Positions 1 through 8,157 of a stretch of DNA of 36,452 bases are shown here, in pieces. This DNA comes from SVFI01 sp045588655 (GTDB lineage: Bacteria; Bacillota; Clostridia; Lachnospirales; Lachnospiraceae). The DNA is taken from the NCBI GenBank assembly GCA_045588655.1, contig JAZNEP010000010.1:1-36452 (forward strand). The letters run 5' to 3'. A program made the position numbers and the translations under genes. The notes under the pieces were generated by a model. That model did not search any database, was not told where the DNA came from, and saw nothing but the letters and a program-made list of their open reading frames with translations. Positions within the stretch are counted from its first letter, which is position 1. The number at the start of each line of letters is the position of its first letter.

Positions 1-19
1 CATGGCTACGATCCGACTT
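1..19. other. Sequencing adapter remnant at contig start
   Basis: Bases 1-19 (CATGGCTACGATCCGACTT) are the exact reverse complement of the first 19 bases of the BGI/MGI read-2 adapter as I remember it (AAGTCGGATCGTAGCCATG...). The Ffh reading frame supports this. From base 20 onward the sequence encodes the family's DAVNVATTFND segment, with base 20 serving as the last base of the expected Gln codon. Bases 1-19 would instead encode residues unlike the conserved VDAMTGQ segment that should precede it. These bases should be treated as artefact, and no start codon should be placed here. Confidence 0.9.
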
Positions 20-689
20 GGATGCGGTTAACGTAGCTACGACTTTCAATGATTTAGTCGGAATTGATGGAGTCATTCTTACTAAGCTTGATGGTGACAC
101 ACGAGGCGGTGCAGCCCTTTCAATTAAAGCTGTTACCGGCAAGCCGATTCTGTATGTTGGTATGGGAGAGAAACTTTCTGATTTAGAGCAGTTTTATCCT
201 GATAGAATGGCTAGCAGAATTCTTGGAATGGGAGATGTTCTTACTCTTATTGAAAAAGCTCAGGAAGATATGGACCTTGAGAAAGCCAAAGAGATGGAAC
301 AGAAACTTCGTAAGAAGAAAGAATTTGATTTCAATGATTATCTGGATTCTTTTACACAGGTTAAGAAGATGGGTGGTCTTGGCGGGCTGATGAATCTTAT
401 GCCCGGTATGAATAATCAGATGAAAGGTGCCATGGACCAGGTTGATGAGAAACAGATTGACAGAATTCAGGCAATCATCCTTTCAATGACACCGGCTGAA
501 AGAAGTAAGCCATCATTACTTAACCCTTCAAGAAAACACCGAATTGCAAAAGGTGCAGGTGTTGATATTGCTGAGGTTAACAGACTTGTCAAACAGCAGG
601 AGCAGATGAAGAAGATGATGAAGCAGTTCCCGGGAATGTTTGGCGGTAAACGTGGTAAAAAAGGAATGTTTAACAAATTTCCTTTTTAA
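20..689 (+). CDS. ffh: Signal recognition particle protein Ffh (3' part only)
   Basis: This is the C-terminal half of the SRP54-type GTPase that binds 4.5S/scRNA and delivers nascent membrane and secreted proteins to FtsY. The visible part starts at DAVNVATTFND and includes the G4 motif TKLDGDTRGGAALS and the closing GTPase segment (PILYVGMGEKLSDLEQF). The methionine-rich M domain follows (GLGGLMNLMPGM, SMTPAERSKPSLLNPSRKHRIAKGAG), then a Met/Lys-rich tail (QEQMKKMMKQFPGMFGGKRGKKG). The family is about 450 residues, so roughly half is missing because the contig begins inside the gene. A TTG at position 18 lies partly in adapter sequence and is not a start. It sits immediately upstream of rpsP, as in other Firmicutes. 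Confidence 0.96.
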
Positions 690-737
690 ATAAAACTTTA
701 AACATAGCCCACAGGGCGAATAAGGAGGATAATTAAA

Positions 738-983
738 ATGGCAGTAAAGATCAGATTAAGAAGAATGGGACAGAAGAAGGCTTCTTTTTATAGAATCATC
801 GTTGCTGATTCAAGATCTCCAAGAGATGGAAGATTTATCGAAGAAATCGGAACATATGATCCGACTACAGATCCAACATCTTACAAAGTAGATGAAGAAT
901 TAGCAAAGAAATGGTTAGCAAATGGTGCACAGCCAACGGATATCGTAAATAAAATCTTCAAAGACGCAGGAATTGTAAAATAA
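738..983 (+). CDS. rpsP: 30S ribosomal protein S16
   Basis: An 81-residue bS16 protein of the small ribosomal subunit, of normal family length. The conserved opening (MAVKIRLRRMGQKKASFYRI) and the VADSRSPRDGRFIEEIGTYDP segment are complete. The ATG follows a strong TAAGGAGG ribosome binding site by 7-8 bases. A small GCCC-ACA-GGGC hairpin lies just upstream between ffh and the binding site. It is probably co-transcribed with ffh and khpA. Confidence 0.98.
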   Translation: MAVKIRLRRMGQKKASFYRIIVADSRSPRDGRFIEEIGTYDPTTDPTSYKVDEELAKKWLANGAQPTDIVNKIFKDAGIVK

Positions 984-1035
984 TTTTGTCGCGATATGGA
1001 CCAGGAATTTGTCATAATACTTTTGGAGGTGGATT

Positions 1036-1263
1036 ATGAAAGAATTAGTTGAAGTAATCGCAAAAGCTCTTGTTGACAATCCTGATGAAGTGGTTGTAAC
1101 CGAAAAAGAAGAGGGAAAAAATGTAACGATTGAGTTACATGTGGCTTCTTCTGATATGGGTAAGGTAATCGGAAAGCAGGGTAGAATTGCAAAAGCAATC
1201 CGTGCTGTTGTCAAAGCAGCCTCTTTAGGGGACAATAAGAAAGTAAACGTTGAGATTATTTAA
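1036..1263 (+). CDS. khpA: KH-domain RNA-binding protein KhpA (YlqC family)
   Basis: A 75-residue single KH domain. The signature G-x-x-G loop is seen in KVIGKQGRIAKAIRAVVKAA at about residues 38-57. In other Firmicutes KhpA pairs with KhpB/Jag and affects cell elongation and RNA levels; that role is family knowledge and not shown here. The start follows TTTTGGAGGTGG at good spacing. The position between rpsP and rimM is the conserved one. An intrinsic terminator follows directly. Confidence 0.95.
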   Translation: MKELVEVIAKALVDNPDEVVVTEKEEGKNVTIELHVASSDMGKVIGKQGRIAKAIRAVVKAASLGDNKKVNVEII

Positions 1264-1270
1264 GGATAAG

Positions 1271-1301
1271 AAATCCGAGGTCATGCGCCTCGGATTTTTT
1301 T
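1271..1301 (+). terminator. Intrinsic terminator after khpA
   Basis: The arms AAATCCGAGG (1271-1280) and CCTCGGATTT (1288-1297) pair perfectly over 10 bp with a 7-base loop, and are followed by a run of T. It ends only about 20 bases before the esterase start codon, so it may partly uncouple that gene from the ribosomal operon. Confidence 0.9.
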
Positions 1302-1321
1302 GAAGGAGGTATGGCAGAGCT

Positions 1322-2851
1322 ATGATCAGAGAGGTAAAAACGGAGAACGGATGGGTAAGAGGAATCCAAGCAGCAGACCCTCGTATCACGTCGTTTAAAG
1401 GGATTCCGTTTGCAGCACCGCCGATTGGGGAAAATAGATGGCGCGCTCCTATGCCATGTAAAGATTGGGATGGTGTTTTGGATGCATCGCGATTTGCACC
1501 GATTTCAATGCAAGATACTCCGGGAATGAGTGACGATATTTATTGTCGTGAATGGCATGTAGATCCGGAAATTGCAATGAGCGAAGATTGTTTGTATCTG
1601 AACGTGTGGACCGGTGCCAAAAAAGCAGATGAGAAGCAACCGGTGGTTGTTTGGTTTTTTGGAGGTGTACTCCAGTGGGGATACCCGTCAGAAATGGAAT
1701 TTGACGGGGAACGTCTTGCACGCAGAGGTGTAGTGGTGGTAACAATCAATTACCGAATTAATGTATTTGGATTTTTGTCACACCCTGAGATTACAAAGGA
1801 AGCTCCGGAGGCACCGGCTAATTTTGGTCTGTTAGATCAGCAGGCGGCAGTCAAATGGGTAAAAAGAAATATTGCTGCGTTCGGTGGGGATCCGGACAAT
1901 ATTACCATTGCAGGACAGTCTGCAGGAGGCGGAAGTGTTCTGAATCAGTTGACATCTCCGAAAAATGAAGGGTTGTTTCAGAAAGCGGTGGTAATGAGCG
2001 GAATCATAAGAAGCCCATATGAACAGGATGTCAGAATGATTCCGACTCCGCTGTCACAGGCGCAGGAACGTGGTAAAGAATTTTTTAGATTGTTAGGCGT
2101 GGAGACCTTGGAGGAAGCCCGAGCATTGGAGGCTGCATATATTGTAGAAAAATATAGTCAATATATACAGGAGCATCCACTGATGATGACAGTTGTGGAT
2201 GATATTTTTTGCTTGGGAGATCCGTTAAAGCAGCTTATGCAGGGCAAGTGTATGGATATCCCGATGATGGCGGGCAATACAGAAGATGAATTTCTGTATG
2301 CAATAAATGCAGAGACGCAAGAAGAACTAAAGGAAAAAGCACAACTGTATTTTGGTGATCGTGCGGACGCATTTCTGCGTTTTTCGGAGGTCAAGCAGAG
2401 TGCATCAAGTGGCGGTTATGCAGCCGTAAGTGGCGTGGAATCTGTAGCAAAAGCTATTTTTGCTAAAAGAAAAGCGGACGGAAGCAAACAAAATTATTAT
2501 TATTATCAGTTTGCGACCGATATTCCTGGATGGGATAATCCGGGAACATTTCATTCCGTAGATTTATGGTTTTTCTTTGAAACGTTAGCAAAATGCTGGA
2601 GACCGTTTGTTGGAAGGCATTATGATTTGTCGCGTCATATGTGTAATTATTGGGCGAATTTTATAAAAACAGGAGATCCGAATGGATTGGATGCCGATGG
2701 AACACCAATGCCAAAATGGAGTCCGTATTTAAAAGAGGAACCGGCCGGAATCCTTTTTGGAAAAGAAGGGGCTGTTCCTGTTCATGAAAAAGAAAAGCCT
2801 TTTACCGATTTTTTGATGGACATGGTTACGTCTGAACTGCAATCAGAATAA
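1322..2851 (+). CDS. Type-B carboxylesterase
   Basis: A 509-residue alpha/beta-hydrolase of the carboxylesterase type-B (cholinesterase-like) family, expected to cleave carboxylic esters; the substrate is unknown. The second family signature EDCLYLNVW lies near residue 90. The nucleophile elbow GQSAGGGS gives Ser200. The likely acid is Glu323 in GNTEDEF, and the likely histidine is His411 in GTFHSVDLWFF. The oxyanion-hole region reads FFGGVLQWG, where relatives usually have a glycine run (GGGF/L). No signal peptide is visible, so it is probably cytoplasmic. The ATG at 1322 follows GAAGGAGGT by 11 bases; the ATG at 1311 touches that site and is in another frame. It sits between khpA and rimM, an unusual guest in this operon. 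Confidence 0.93.
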   Translation: MIREVKTENGWVRGIQAADPRITSFKGIPFAAPPIGENRWRAPMPCKDWDGVLDASRFAPISMQDTPGMSDDIYCREWHVDPEIAMSEDCLYLNVWTGAKKADEKQPVVVWFFGGVLQWGYPSEMEFDGERLARRGVVVVTINYRINVFGFLSHPEITKEAPEAPANFGLLDQQAAVKWVKRNIAAFGGDPDNITIAGQSAGGGSVLNQLTSPKNEGLFQKAVVMSGIIRSPYEQDVRMIPTPLSQAQERGKEFFRLLGVETLEEARALEAAYIVEKYSQYIQEHPLMMTVVDDIFCLGDPLKQLMQGKCMDIPMMAGNTEDEFLYAINAETQEELKEKAQLYFGDRADAFLRFSEVKQSASSGGYAAVSGVESVAKAIFAKRKADGSKQNYYYYQFATDIPGWDNPGTFHSVDLWFFFETLAKCWRPFVGRHYDLSRHMCNYWANFIKTGDPNGLDADGTPMPKWSPYLKEEPAGILFGKEGAVPVHEKEKPFTDFLMDMVTSELQSE

Positions 2852-2896
2852 GGTAAGAATAATGGAAATGATCTGGACGGATCAAAAGGAGCAGTT

Positions 2897-3406
2897 ATGG
2901 AAGAGTTATTACAAGTAGGAGTTCTTACATCCACGCATGGTGTACGTGGTGAAATGAAAATATTTCCCTTAACAGATGACGTAAAACGATTTAAAAAGAA
3001 TAAAGCGTACATTTTGGAAACACCCAAAGGCAATATAGATGTTACAGTGGAAAGTGTTAAGTTTTTTAAACAATTTGTGATACTCAAGTTTGAAGGCTTT
3101 GACAGTATCGATGAAATACAGCCGTACAAAGGATGTAATTTGCTGGTAACGAGAGAGAATGCTGTAAAGTGTGCCAAGGATGAATATTTTATTGCGGATC
3201 TTATCGGCCTTATGGTGTATGAAGAGGAGGGAGCACAGATTGGCGAATTGACGGATGTAATCCAGACAGGAGCGAATGATGTGTATGTAGTGAAATCAAC
3301 GGAAGGAAAAGAAATTTTATTTCCGGCGATTAAAGAATGTGTCCGCAGCATCGATGTTGCTGAAAAAAAAGTGGTGGTTCATGTGATGCCGGGACTGCTT
3401 GATTAG
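2897..3406 (+). CDS. rimM: Ribosome maturation factor RimM
   Basis: A 169-residue protein that helps assemble the 30S head domain and binds S19. The N-terminal RimM domain begins VGVLTSTHGVRGEMKIFPLT (residues about 7-26). The C-terminal PRC-barrel contains EYFIADLIGLMVYEEEG and ends with the typical AEKKVVVHVMPGLLD. Length and architecture are normal. The start is set by the AAAGGAG site. It lies 14 bases upstream of trmD, its usual partner. Confidence 0.97.
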   Translation: MEELLQVGVLTSTHGVRGEMKIFPLTDDVKRFKKNKAYILETPKGNIDVTVESVKFFKQFVILKFEGFDSIDEIQPYKGCNLLVTRENAVKCAKDEYFIADLIGLMVYEEEGAQIGELTDVIQTGANDVYVVKSTEGKEILFPAIKECVRSIDVAEKKVVVHVMPGLLD

Positions 3407-3420
3407 ATGGAGGACGAAAT

Positions 3421-4146
3421 ATGTTTTTTCATGTTTTGACATTATTTCCTGAGATGATTATGGAGGGGCTTGGGACAAGTATTCTCGGACGCGCGATGCA
3501 GAAAGGGTGTATTAGCGCGGAAGCGGTTAATATCAGAGATTATACAACCAACAAACACCAAAAGGTGGATGATTACACCTATGGTGGCGGAGCAGGAATG
3601 CTCATGCAGGCGCAACCGGTGTATGACTGTGTAAAAGCAGTTTTGTCTCAGATTAAGGAACGCACGAAAGAAGAGAAAAACGTGCGCGTGGTCTATGTGA
3701 CACCGCAGGGATCTGTGTTTGATCAAAAGATGGCACAAGAGTTTGCAAAAGAGGAAGACTTGGTGCTGCTTTGCGGACATTACGAGGGAATCGATGAGAG
3801 AGCGCTGGAGGAAGTTGTCACGGATTATGTGTCAATTGGCGATTATGTGCTGACAGGAGGGGAACTGCCGGCCATGGTGATGGTTGATGCGATTGCGAGG
3901 CTGGTTCCGGGCGTACTCAATAATGATGAATCTGCGATGACAGATTCGTTTGGAAATGGTCTGCTCGAATATCCACAGTATTCCAGACCGCAAGTATGGA
4001 GAGGTAAAGAGGTGCCACAGGTACTTCTTTCTGGTAATCATAAGCTGATTGAAAAGTGGCGTATGGAACAATCGATTGAACGCACGAAAGAAAGAAGACC
4101 GGATTTATATGAGAAATGGAGGGCAGAAAATGATAATTGCCAATAA
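3421..4146 (+). CDS. trmD: tRNA (guanine-37-N1)-methyltransferase TrmD
   Basis: A 241-residue SPOUT methyltransferase that uses SAM to methylate G37 next to the anticodon, preventing +1 frameshifts. The N-terminal motif NKHQKVDDYTYGGGAGM, the knot segment LLCGHYEGIDERA and the SAM-binding SIGDYVLTGGELPAM are all present. The C-terminal DNA/tRNA-contact part (NGLLEYPQYSRPQVWRGKEV) is complete. The ATG follows GGAGGACGAAAT. The last 17 bases overlap the start of the ABC transporter ATPase gene, implying translational coupling. Confidence 0.98.
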   Translation: MFFHVLTLFPEMIMEGLGTSILGRAMQKGCISAEAVNIRDYTTNKHQKVDDYTYGGGAGMLMQAQPVYDCVKAVLSQIKERTKEEKNVRVVYVTPQGSVFDQKMAQEFAKEEDLVLLCGHYEGIDERALEEVVTDYVSIGDYVLTGGELPAMVMVDAIARLVPGVLNNDESAMTDSFGNGLLEYPQYSRPQVWRGKEVPQVLLSGNHKLIEKWRMEQSIERTKERRPDLYEKWRAENDNCQ

Positions 4147-4930
4147 TTTGTGCAAACAATTTGAACGAACGGTTCTGGCAGAAAACAAAAAAGGCCGGAA
4201 TAAGCCGGGAAAGAAAACCGGAAAGAAAGAGAGCTTTTTCGCAGTAGATCACATATCTTTTCAGGTAGAGCAGGGAGAAATATTAGGTATTCTTGGACCA
4301 AATGGTGCAGGAAAGACGACACTTCTTCGTATGCTTGGGTCTCTTATGGAACCAACAGAGGGCTATGTTGAGATTGAAGGAAAAGACGGAGAAAGAATAA
4401 AAGATCCTGTAGAGTTAAAACGTGTGATTGGTTATCTTTCAGGAAATACAAAATTGTATCATCGTTTAAGTACAAGAGAAATGCTTCAGACGTTGTCAGA
4501 AATCTATGGCATTGAAAAAGAAGAAGCTTCAAGACGCATTGAGGAGATTATAAATGTGCTTGATATGGAAAGTTTTGTTGATAACCGCATCGAAAAGTTG
4601 TCAACCGGACAAACACAACGTGCGTCTATTGCAAGATGCCTGATTCATGATCCGGATATTTACATATTTGATGAACCGACACTTGGATTAGATATTCTTA
4701 GTGCGGATGCGATTGTTAATTTTATGAAGGACCAAAAGAAAAAAGGTAAAACCGTACTGTATTCGACACATTATTTGGAGGAAGCACAGTTTTTGTGTGA
4801 TCGAATTATAATGGTATACAAAGGTAAGATTGTAAAAGAAGGAAGCCCGAAATCGATTATGGATGAATGTGGAACCGATAATTTGCGTGAGGCATTTCAT
4901 CAGGTCATGGAGGAGGTTGAGAACGAATGA
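4130..4930 (+). CDS. ABC transporter ATP-binding protein (NatA-like)
   Basis: A 266-residue ABC ATPase. Walker A is GPNGAGKTT, the signature region is LSTGQTQRASIARCL, Walker B is DIYIFDEPTLGLD, and the switch histidine lies in STHYLEEA. A longer in-frame reading from 4049 is rejected because it sits inside trmD, while the ATG at 4130 follows TGGAGGG at proper spacing. A lysine-rich insertion (about residues 18-36, KKGRNKPGKKTGKK) precedes the beta strand that leads to Walker A. It overlaps the permease gene by ATGA, so the two are coupled. It resembles NatA of sodium/ABC-2 exporters; the substrate cannot be told. Confidence 0.94.
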   Translation: MIIANNLCKQFERTVLAENKKGRNKPGKKTGKKESFFAVDHISFQVEQGEILGILGPNGAGKTTLLRMLGSLMEPTEGYVEIEGKDGERIKDPVELKRVIGYLSGNTKLYHRLSTREMLQTLSEIYGIEKEEASRRIEEIINVLDMESFVDNRIEKLSTGQTQRASIARCLIHDPDIYIFDEPTLGLDILSADAIVNFMKDQKKKGKTVLYSTHYLEEAQFLCDRIIMVYKGKIVKEGSPKSIMDECGTDNLREAFHQVMEEVENE

Positions 4931-6933
4931 ATATAAAACGTATGAATGCACTATTTAAACGTGAAATCGTCGATATTTTCCGCGATAAGAAAACAATGAT
5001 TATGATGGTACTTCTTCCGCTTGTTCTGTATCCGCTTTTGATTGTGGGAGTCTCACTGATAGCTACATCGATTGTACAGAATCAGGGAGAAAAAACATAT
5101 TTGGTTGCATTTGAGAATTGTAAAGACCTTGAGACAGAGATCAAAGAAATTCTCGAAAAAGAGAAAGAGGAAATCGGATATAAAGTAGAGGTTGTACAGA
5201 AAGATGCTTGTCAGCAGGCGCTGGAAGCAGAAGTAATTGATGCTTATATCACGATGGAAGGAAAGAATGTCACCGTACATTATCTGTCGGCAAAAGAAAG
5301 ATCAGTCACAACGTCGAATGCCCTGGATGAAGCGTTGGATATTTATAAGGGGAGATTGACAAAGGAACAGATTATAGCGGCAGGACTGGATGAGGAGACA
5401 ATATTAAATCCGGTGAACATTAAGGAGCATGATATTTCATCGGCCGAGGAATCCATAGGTAGTGCGTTGGGTTCGATGATGCCATTTTTTATTATTACGA
5501 TGATATTGCTTGGAGCAATCTATCCGGCCATTGATGTAACAGCCGGCGAGAAAGAGAGAGGAACATTGGAGACACTGCTTACGCTTCCGGTTACGAATTT
5601 CGAGATGATCATGAGCAAATTTCTCGCGGTTTCCGTTATCGCATGTGTTTCTGCAATACTCAACGTAATCTCCATGGGAGGAGCGATGGCATTTTTGATT
5701 TCAAGTTCTCTGGCTTCTGCAACCAATATGAACATTGAGTTTAATTATGCAAGTTTCATTCCGGGAATTTTATTTACAATCCTTGTGATGATGGTATTTG
5801 CATTGTTTGTCACAGCAGTATGTATGTGTACCTGCGTGTTTGCTAAGAATTTTAAGGATGCGAATAACTATGCAACACCGATTATGCTTATTTTTATGTT
5901 TGCCAGCTATGCGCCGATACTTCCGGATTTGGAGCTTACAGCACAGACAGCGGCTATTCCGGTGGTCAATGTGGCGTTGCTTGTTGCAGGGTTGTTTGAG
6001 TTTAATTACAACTATGCATTGTTTGGTGTAGTGCTTGTTTCCAATGTAGTATATAGCCTGTTAACCATCATGGTACTGGGAAGAATTTACAATAGTGAAT
6101 CCGTGTTATTCTCAGAAGGCTTCTCCAGCGTGAAACTTTTTGAAAAGCGTAGCGATATGAAAGAGAAGCAGACTCCGGGAATCGGTGACTGTGTGCTTTT
6201 GATGTGTATTGTACTTTTACTTATGCTGTACGGCGGAACTTATGCACAGATTAAATTTGGTTTTGGCGGTGTAGCAATACAACAGTTGTTTATATTGATA
6301 TGTCCGCTTGTTTACGCATGGTATATGAAGGCAGATGCAAAAAAATTGTTTTCTATAAAACGTCCAAGTGCAAAAGGATTACTTGGCGGTGTTTGTATGG
6401 GAATGGCTGCTTTTGTATTTGTTCTCGTGCTTGGTGCGTTGCTGACACCGATTTTCCCTGAGAGTGTTGAAAATCTGCAGGTCATGGATGATATGATTGC
6501 AAATAATCCGGTGTGGATGATTGTATTTGTAATGACAGTAATGCCTGCCATAGGGGAAGAGTTATTGTTCCGAGGATTCCTGATGGGATCACTTCGTGAA
6601 AAGTGTAAGCCTGTGGTTGCAATTGTTGCGACAACATTAATTTTTGCAGCATACCATATGAGTCTGATTAAAATGTTTACAATTAGTGTTGTAGGACTTG
6701 GGCTGACATTGGGAGCATACTTAAGTGGTAGCATATTTACATCGATGCTAATGCATTTTATCAACAATTTGTTGTCCGTGTTAATATCGTTGTATCCGGA
6801 TCAAATTGGAAAAGTATTCCCTGTTCTGTTAAAGGAAAGCTTAAGTGCTATGGATATGGTAGTGCTGGTTATAATCGGAATCGTGTTTGCAACAATTGGA
6901 TATCTTTTGTTGAAAAAGAAAAAAGAAGCTTAA
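4927..6933 (+). CDS. ABC-2 permease fused to CPBP intramembrane protease
   Basis: A 668-residue membrane protein with two joined parts. Residues 1 to about 400 form a NatB/ABC-2 exporter permease: one N-terminal membrane segment, a soluble loop (about residues 45-175) and a bundle of membrane helices containing GEKERGTLETLLTLPV. Residues about 420-668 form a CPBP (CAAX protease and bacteriocin-processing, Abi) domain. Its motifs are EELLFR (Glu544, Glu545, Arg549), FAAYH (His577) and HFINN (His610), so all expected catalytic residues are present. It starts by a 4-base overlap with the ATPase gene. The pair should form an exporter. The protease half could process the cargo or membrane substrates, but this is inference. 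Confidence 0.93.
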   Translation: MNIKRMNALFKREIVDIFRDKKTMIMMVLLPLVLYPLLIVGVSLIATSIVQNQGEKTYLVAFENCKDLETEIKEILEKEKEEIGYKVEVVQKDACQQALEAEVIDAYITMEGKNVTVHYLSAKERSVTTSNALDEALDIYKGRLTKEQIIAAGLDEETILNPVNIKEHDISSAEESIGSALGSMMPFFIITMILLGAIYPAIDVTAGEKERGTLETLLTLPVTNFEMIMSKFLAVSVIACVSAILNVISMGGAMAFLISSSLASATNMNIEFNYASFIPGILFTILVMMVFALFVTAVCMCTCVFAKNFKDANNYATPIMLIFMFASYAPILPDLELTAQTAAIPVVNVALLVAGLFEFNYNYALFGVVLVSNVVYSLLTIMVLGRIYNSESVLFSEGFSSVKLFEKRSDMKEKQTPGIGDCVLLMCIVLLLMLYGGTYAQIKFGFGGVAIQQLFILICPLVYAWYMKADAKKLFSIKRPSAKGLLGGVCMGMAAFVFVLVLGALLTPIFPESVENLQVMDDMIANNPVWMIVFVMTVMPAIGEELLFRGFLMGSLREKCKPVVAIVATTLIFAAYHMSLIKMFTISVVGLGLTLGAYLSGSIFTSMLMHFINNLLSVLISLYPDQIGKVFPVLLKESLSAMDMVVLVIIGIVFATIGYLLLKKKKEA

Positions 6934-6967
6934 TTGTTGTGAGTTTTGAATTTCTCATAAAAAACTA

Positions 6968-6996
6968 TTGAACTTATTTATAAATTATGGTAAACT
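6968..6996 (+). promoter_or_regulatory. Sigma-A promoter of rplS
   Basis: TTGAAC (6968-6973) and TAAACT (6991-6996) are separated by 17 bases, and TGG precedes the -10 box to give an extended -10. It lies about 75 bases upstream of rplS, in the gap after the transporter gene. Confidence 0.75.
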
Positions 6997-7002
6997 ACTC
7001 AC

Positions 7003-7072
7003 GTTGTGAAAAAGAGATGGTCCTCTGTTACAGATCGTATTAAGAACATCCGATGATGGAAGGAGATACACA
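7003..7072 (+). promoter_or_regulatory. rplS 5' leader, possible L19 autoregulatory leader
   Basis: About 70 bases of transcribed leader lie between the predicted promoter and the rplS start. It includes the stretch GATGGTCCTCTGTTACAG (7016-7033), which recalls the L19 leader described in Firmicutes, where L19 is thought to bind its own mRNA. I could not confirm the fold by eye, so the assignment rests on position and a partial resemblance. Confidence 0.4.
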
Positions 7073-7426
7073 ATGAACGCAATTATTAAAGAAATCGAAG
7101 CAGCTCAGTTAAAAGAAAATGTACCACAGTTTTTCGTTGGTGATACTGTAAAAGTTTACGGTAAAATCAAAGAAGGAAACCGTGAAAGAATTCAGGTATT
7201 CGAAGGTACAGTTCTCAAAATGCAGGGTGGAAGCAACCGTGCTACATTTACCGTTCGTAAAACTTCAAACGGTGTAGGTGTAGAAAAGACATGGCCATTA
7301 CACTCTCCAAACGTTGAGAAAGTAGAAGTAATCAGACGTGGTAAAGTAAGACGTGCAAAACTTAACTATTTAAGAGATCGTGTTGGTAAGAGAGCGAAAG
7401 TAAAAGAGCGCGTTAGCAGTAAATAG
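7073..7426 (+). CDS. rplS: 50S ribosomal protein L19
   Basis: A 117-residue bL19 protein of the large subunit, near the interface with the 30S. The typical segments PQFFVGDTVKVYGKIKEGNRERIQVFEGTV (residues about 18-47), FTVRKTSNGVGVEKTWPLHSP and the basic tail YLRDRVGKRAKVKER are intact. A GGAAGGAG site precedes the ATG. It has its own promoter and terminator, so it can be made separately from the upstream trmD and transporter genes. Confidence 0.98.
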   Translation: MNAIIKEIEAAQLKENVPQFFVGDTVKVYGKIKEGNRERIQVFEGTVLKMQGGSNRATFTVRKTSNGVGVEKTWPLHSPNVEKVEVIRRGKVRRAKLNYLRDRVGKRAKVKERVSSK

Positions 7427-7445
7427 TAAGTAAAAAGAAATGGAT

Positions 7446-7483
7446 GGGACAAAATACGTAAGGTATCTTGTCCCTTTTCTTTT
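7446..7483 (+). terminator. Intrinsic terminator after rplS
   Basis: GGGACAAAATAC (7446-7457) pairs with GTATCTTGTCCC (7463-7474) over 12 positions with one mismatch, followed by TTTTCTTTT. Confidence 0.88.
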
Positions 7484-7496
7484 CTCGATGTATAGT
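7468..7496 (+). promoter_or_regulatory. Possible promoter for the lepB-ylqF-lepB-rnhB group
   Basis: TTGTCC (7468-7473) and TATAGT (7491-7496) with a 17-base spacer. The -35 box lies in the right arm of the rplS terminator, which is compact but common. It would serve the signal peptidase gene 74 bases downstream. Confidence 0.5.
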
Positions 7497-7569
7497 ATAA
7501 GTGTGTGTCGTTGCGAAAAACGATATGATTTATGAATAACAGGAAGTGTGAGATAGAAAGGATGCGGAG

Positions 7570-8148
7570 ATGAGAAAAAAAGGACTTAGTTTCCGCCAGA
7601 AGAAAAAAATTATAAGTGCCTCTCTCATGAAGGAAATATGGACGTATTTTTTTATTACGATCGCAGCAACGGTCCTTGCCTTTGTAATCATATTTTGTGT
7701 GGGAATGAGAACGAGTGTGATCGGCGTATCCATGGAACCGGAATTGTTCAACGGACAGGAAATTCTTGTAAATCGGTTTATTTACCGTTTAACTTCGCCC
7801 AAAGAGGGAGATGTGGTTGTATTTCTTCCGAACGGAAATGAGAATACGCACTACTATGTCAAAAGAGTAATCGCTGTACCGGGAGATACCGTACAGATAA
7901 AAAACGGGGCATTGTATGTGAATGGTTTTTTGTATAAAGGTGTGGAATATGATAAAATAGAAGATGCAGGCATTGCTGAAAATATAGTAACGCTTGGATT
8001 AAACGAGTATTTTACATTAGGTGACAATATCAACAATAGTGAGGACAGTCGTTCCGGTAACATCGGAGCGGTAGCAAGAGATAATATTATCGGAAAGGTT
8101 TGGTTCCATATGGCAGCGGGAGATAGCCCGATGGGCTTTATGGAATAG
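7570..8148 (+). CDS. lepB: Type I signal peptidase (first copy)
   Basis: A 192-residue membrane-anchored serine protease that removes signal peptides from Sec-exported proteins. It has one N-terminal membrane helix (about residues 26-45). Box B is GVSMEPELFNGQ with nucleophile Ser54, box D is YYVKRVIAVPGD with general base Lys98, and box E is LGDNINNSEDSR. The single N-terminal anchor and short length match Gram-positive enzymes. The start follows a modest AAAGG site. It lies 9 bases before ylqF and close to a second signal peptidase gene. Confidence 0.95.
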   Translation: MRKKGLSFRQKKKIISASLMKEIWTYFFITIAATVLAFVIIFCVGMRTSVIGVSMEPELFNGQEILVNRFIYRLTSPKEGDVVVFLPNGNENTHYYVKRVIAVPGDTVQIKNGALYVNGFLYKGVEYDKIEDAGIAENIVTLGLNEYFTLGDNINNSEDSRSGNIGAVARDNIIGKVWFHMAAGDSPMGFME

Positions 8149-8157
8149 GTAGAACGA

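Noticed and set aside
2782..3351. 189-codon open frame on the minus strand
   Set aside because: It is antisense to rimM and the end of the esterase gene, has no ribosome binding site and its residues look like a shadow frame.
4049..4129. 27-residue N-terminal extension of the ABC ATPase
   Set aside because: It lies inside trmD, adds non-family residues, and the ATG at 4130 has a good ribosome binding site.
6312..6767. 151-codon minus-strand frame
   Set aside because: It lies wholly inside the CPBP domain coding region on the other strand; no start signal and no family resemblance.
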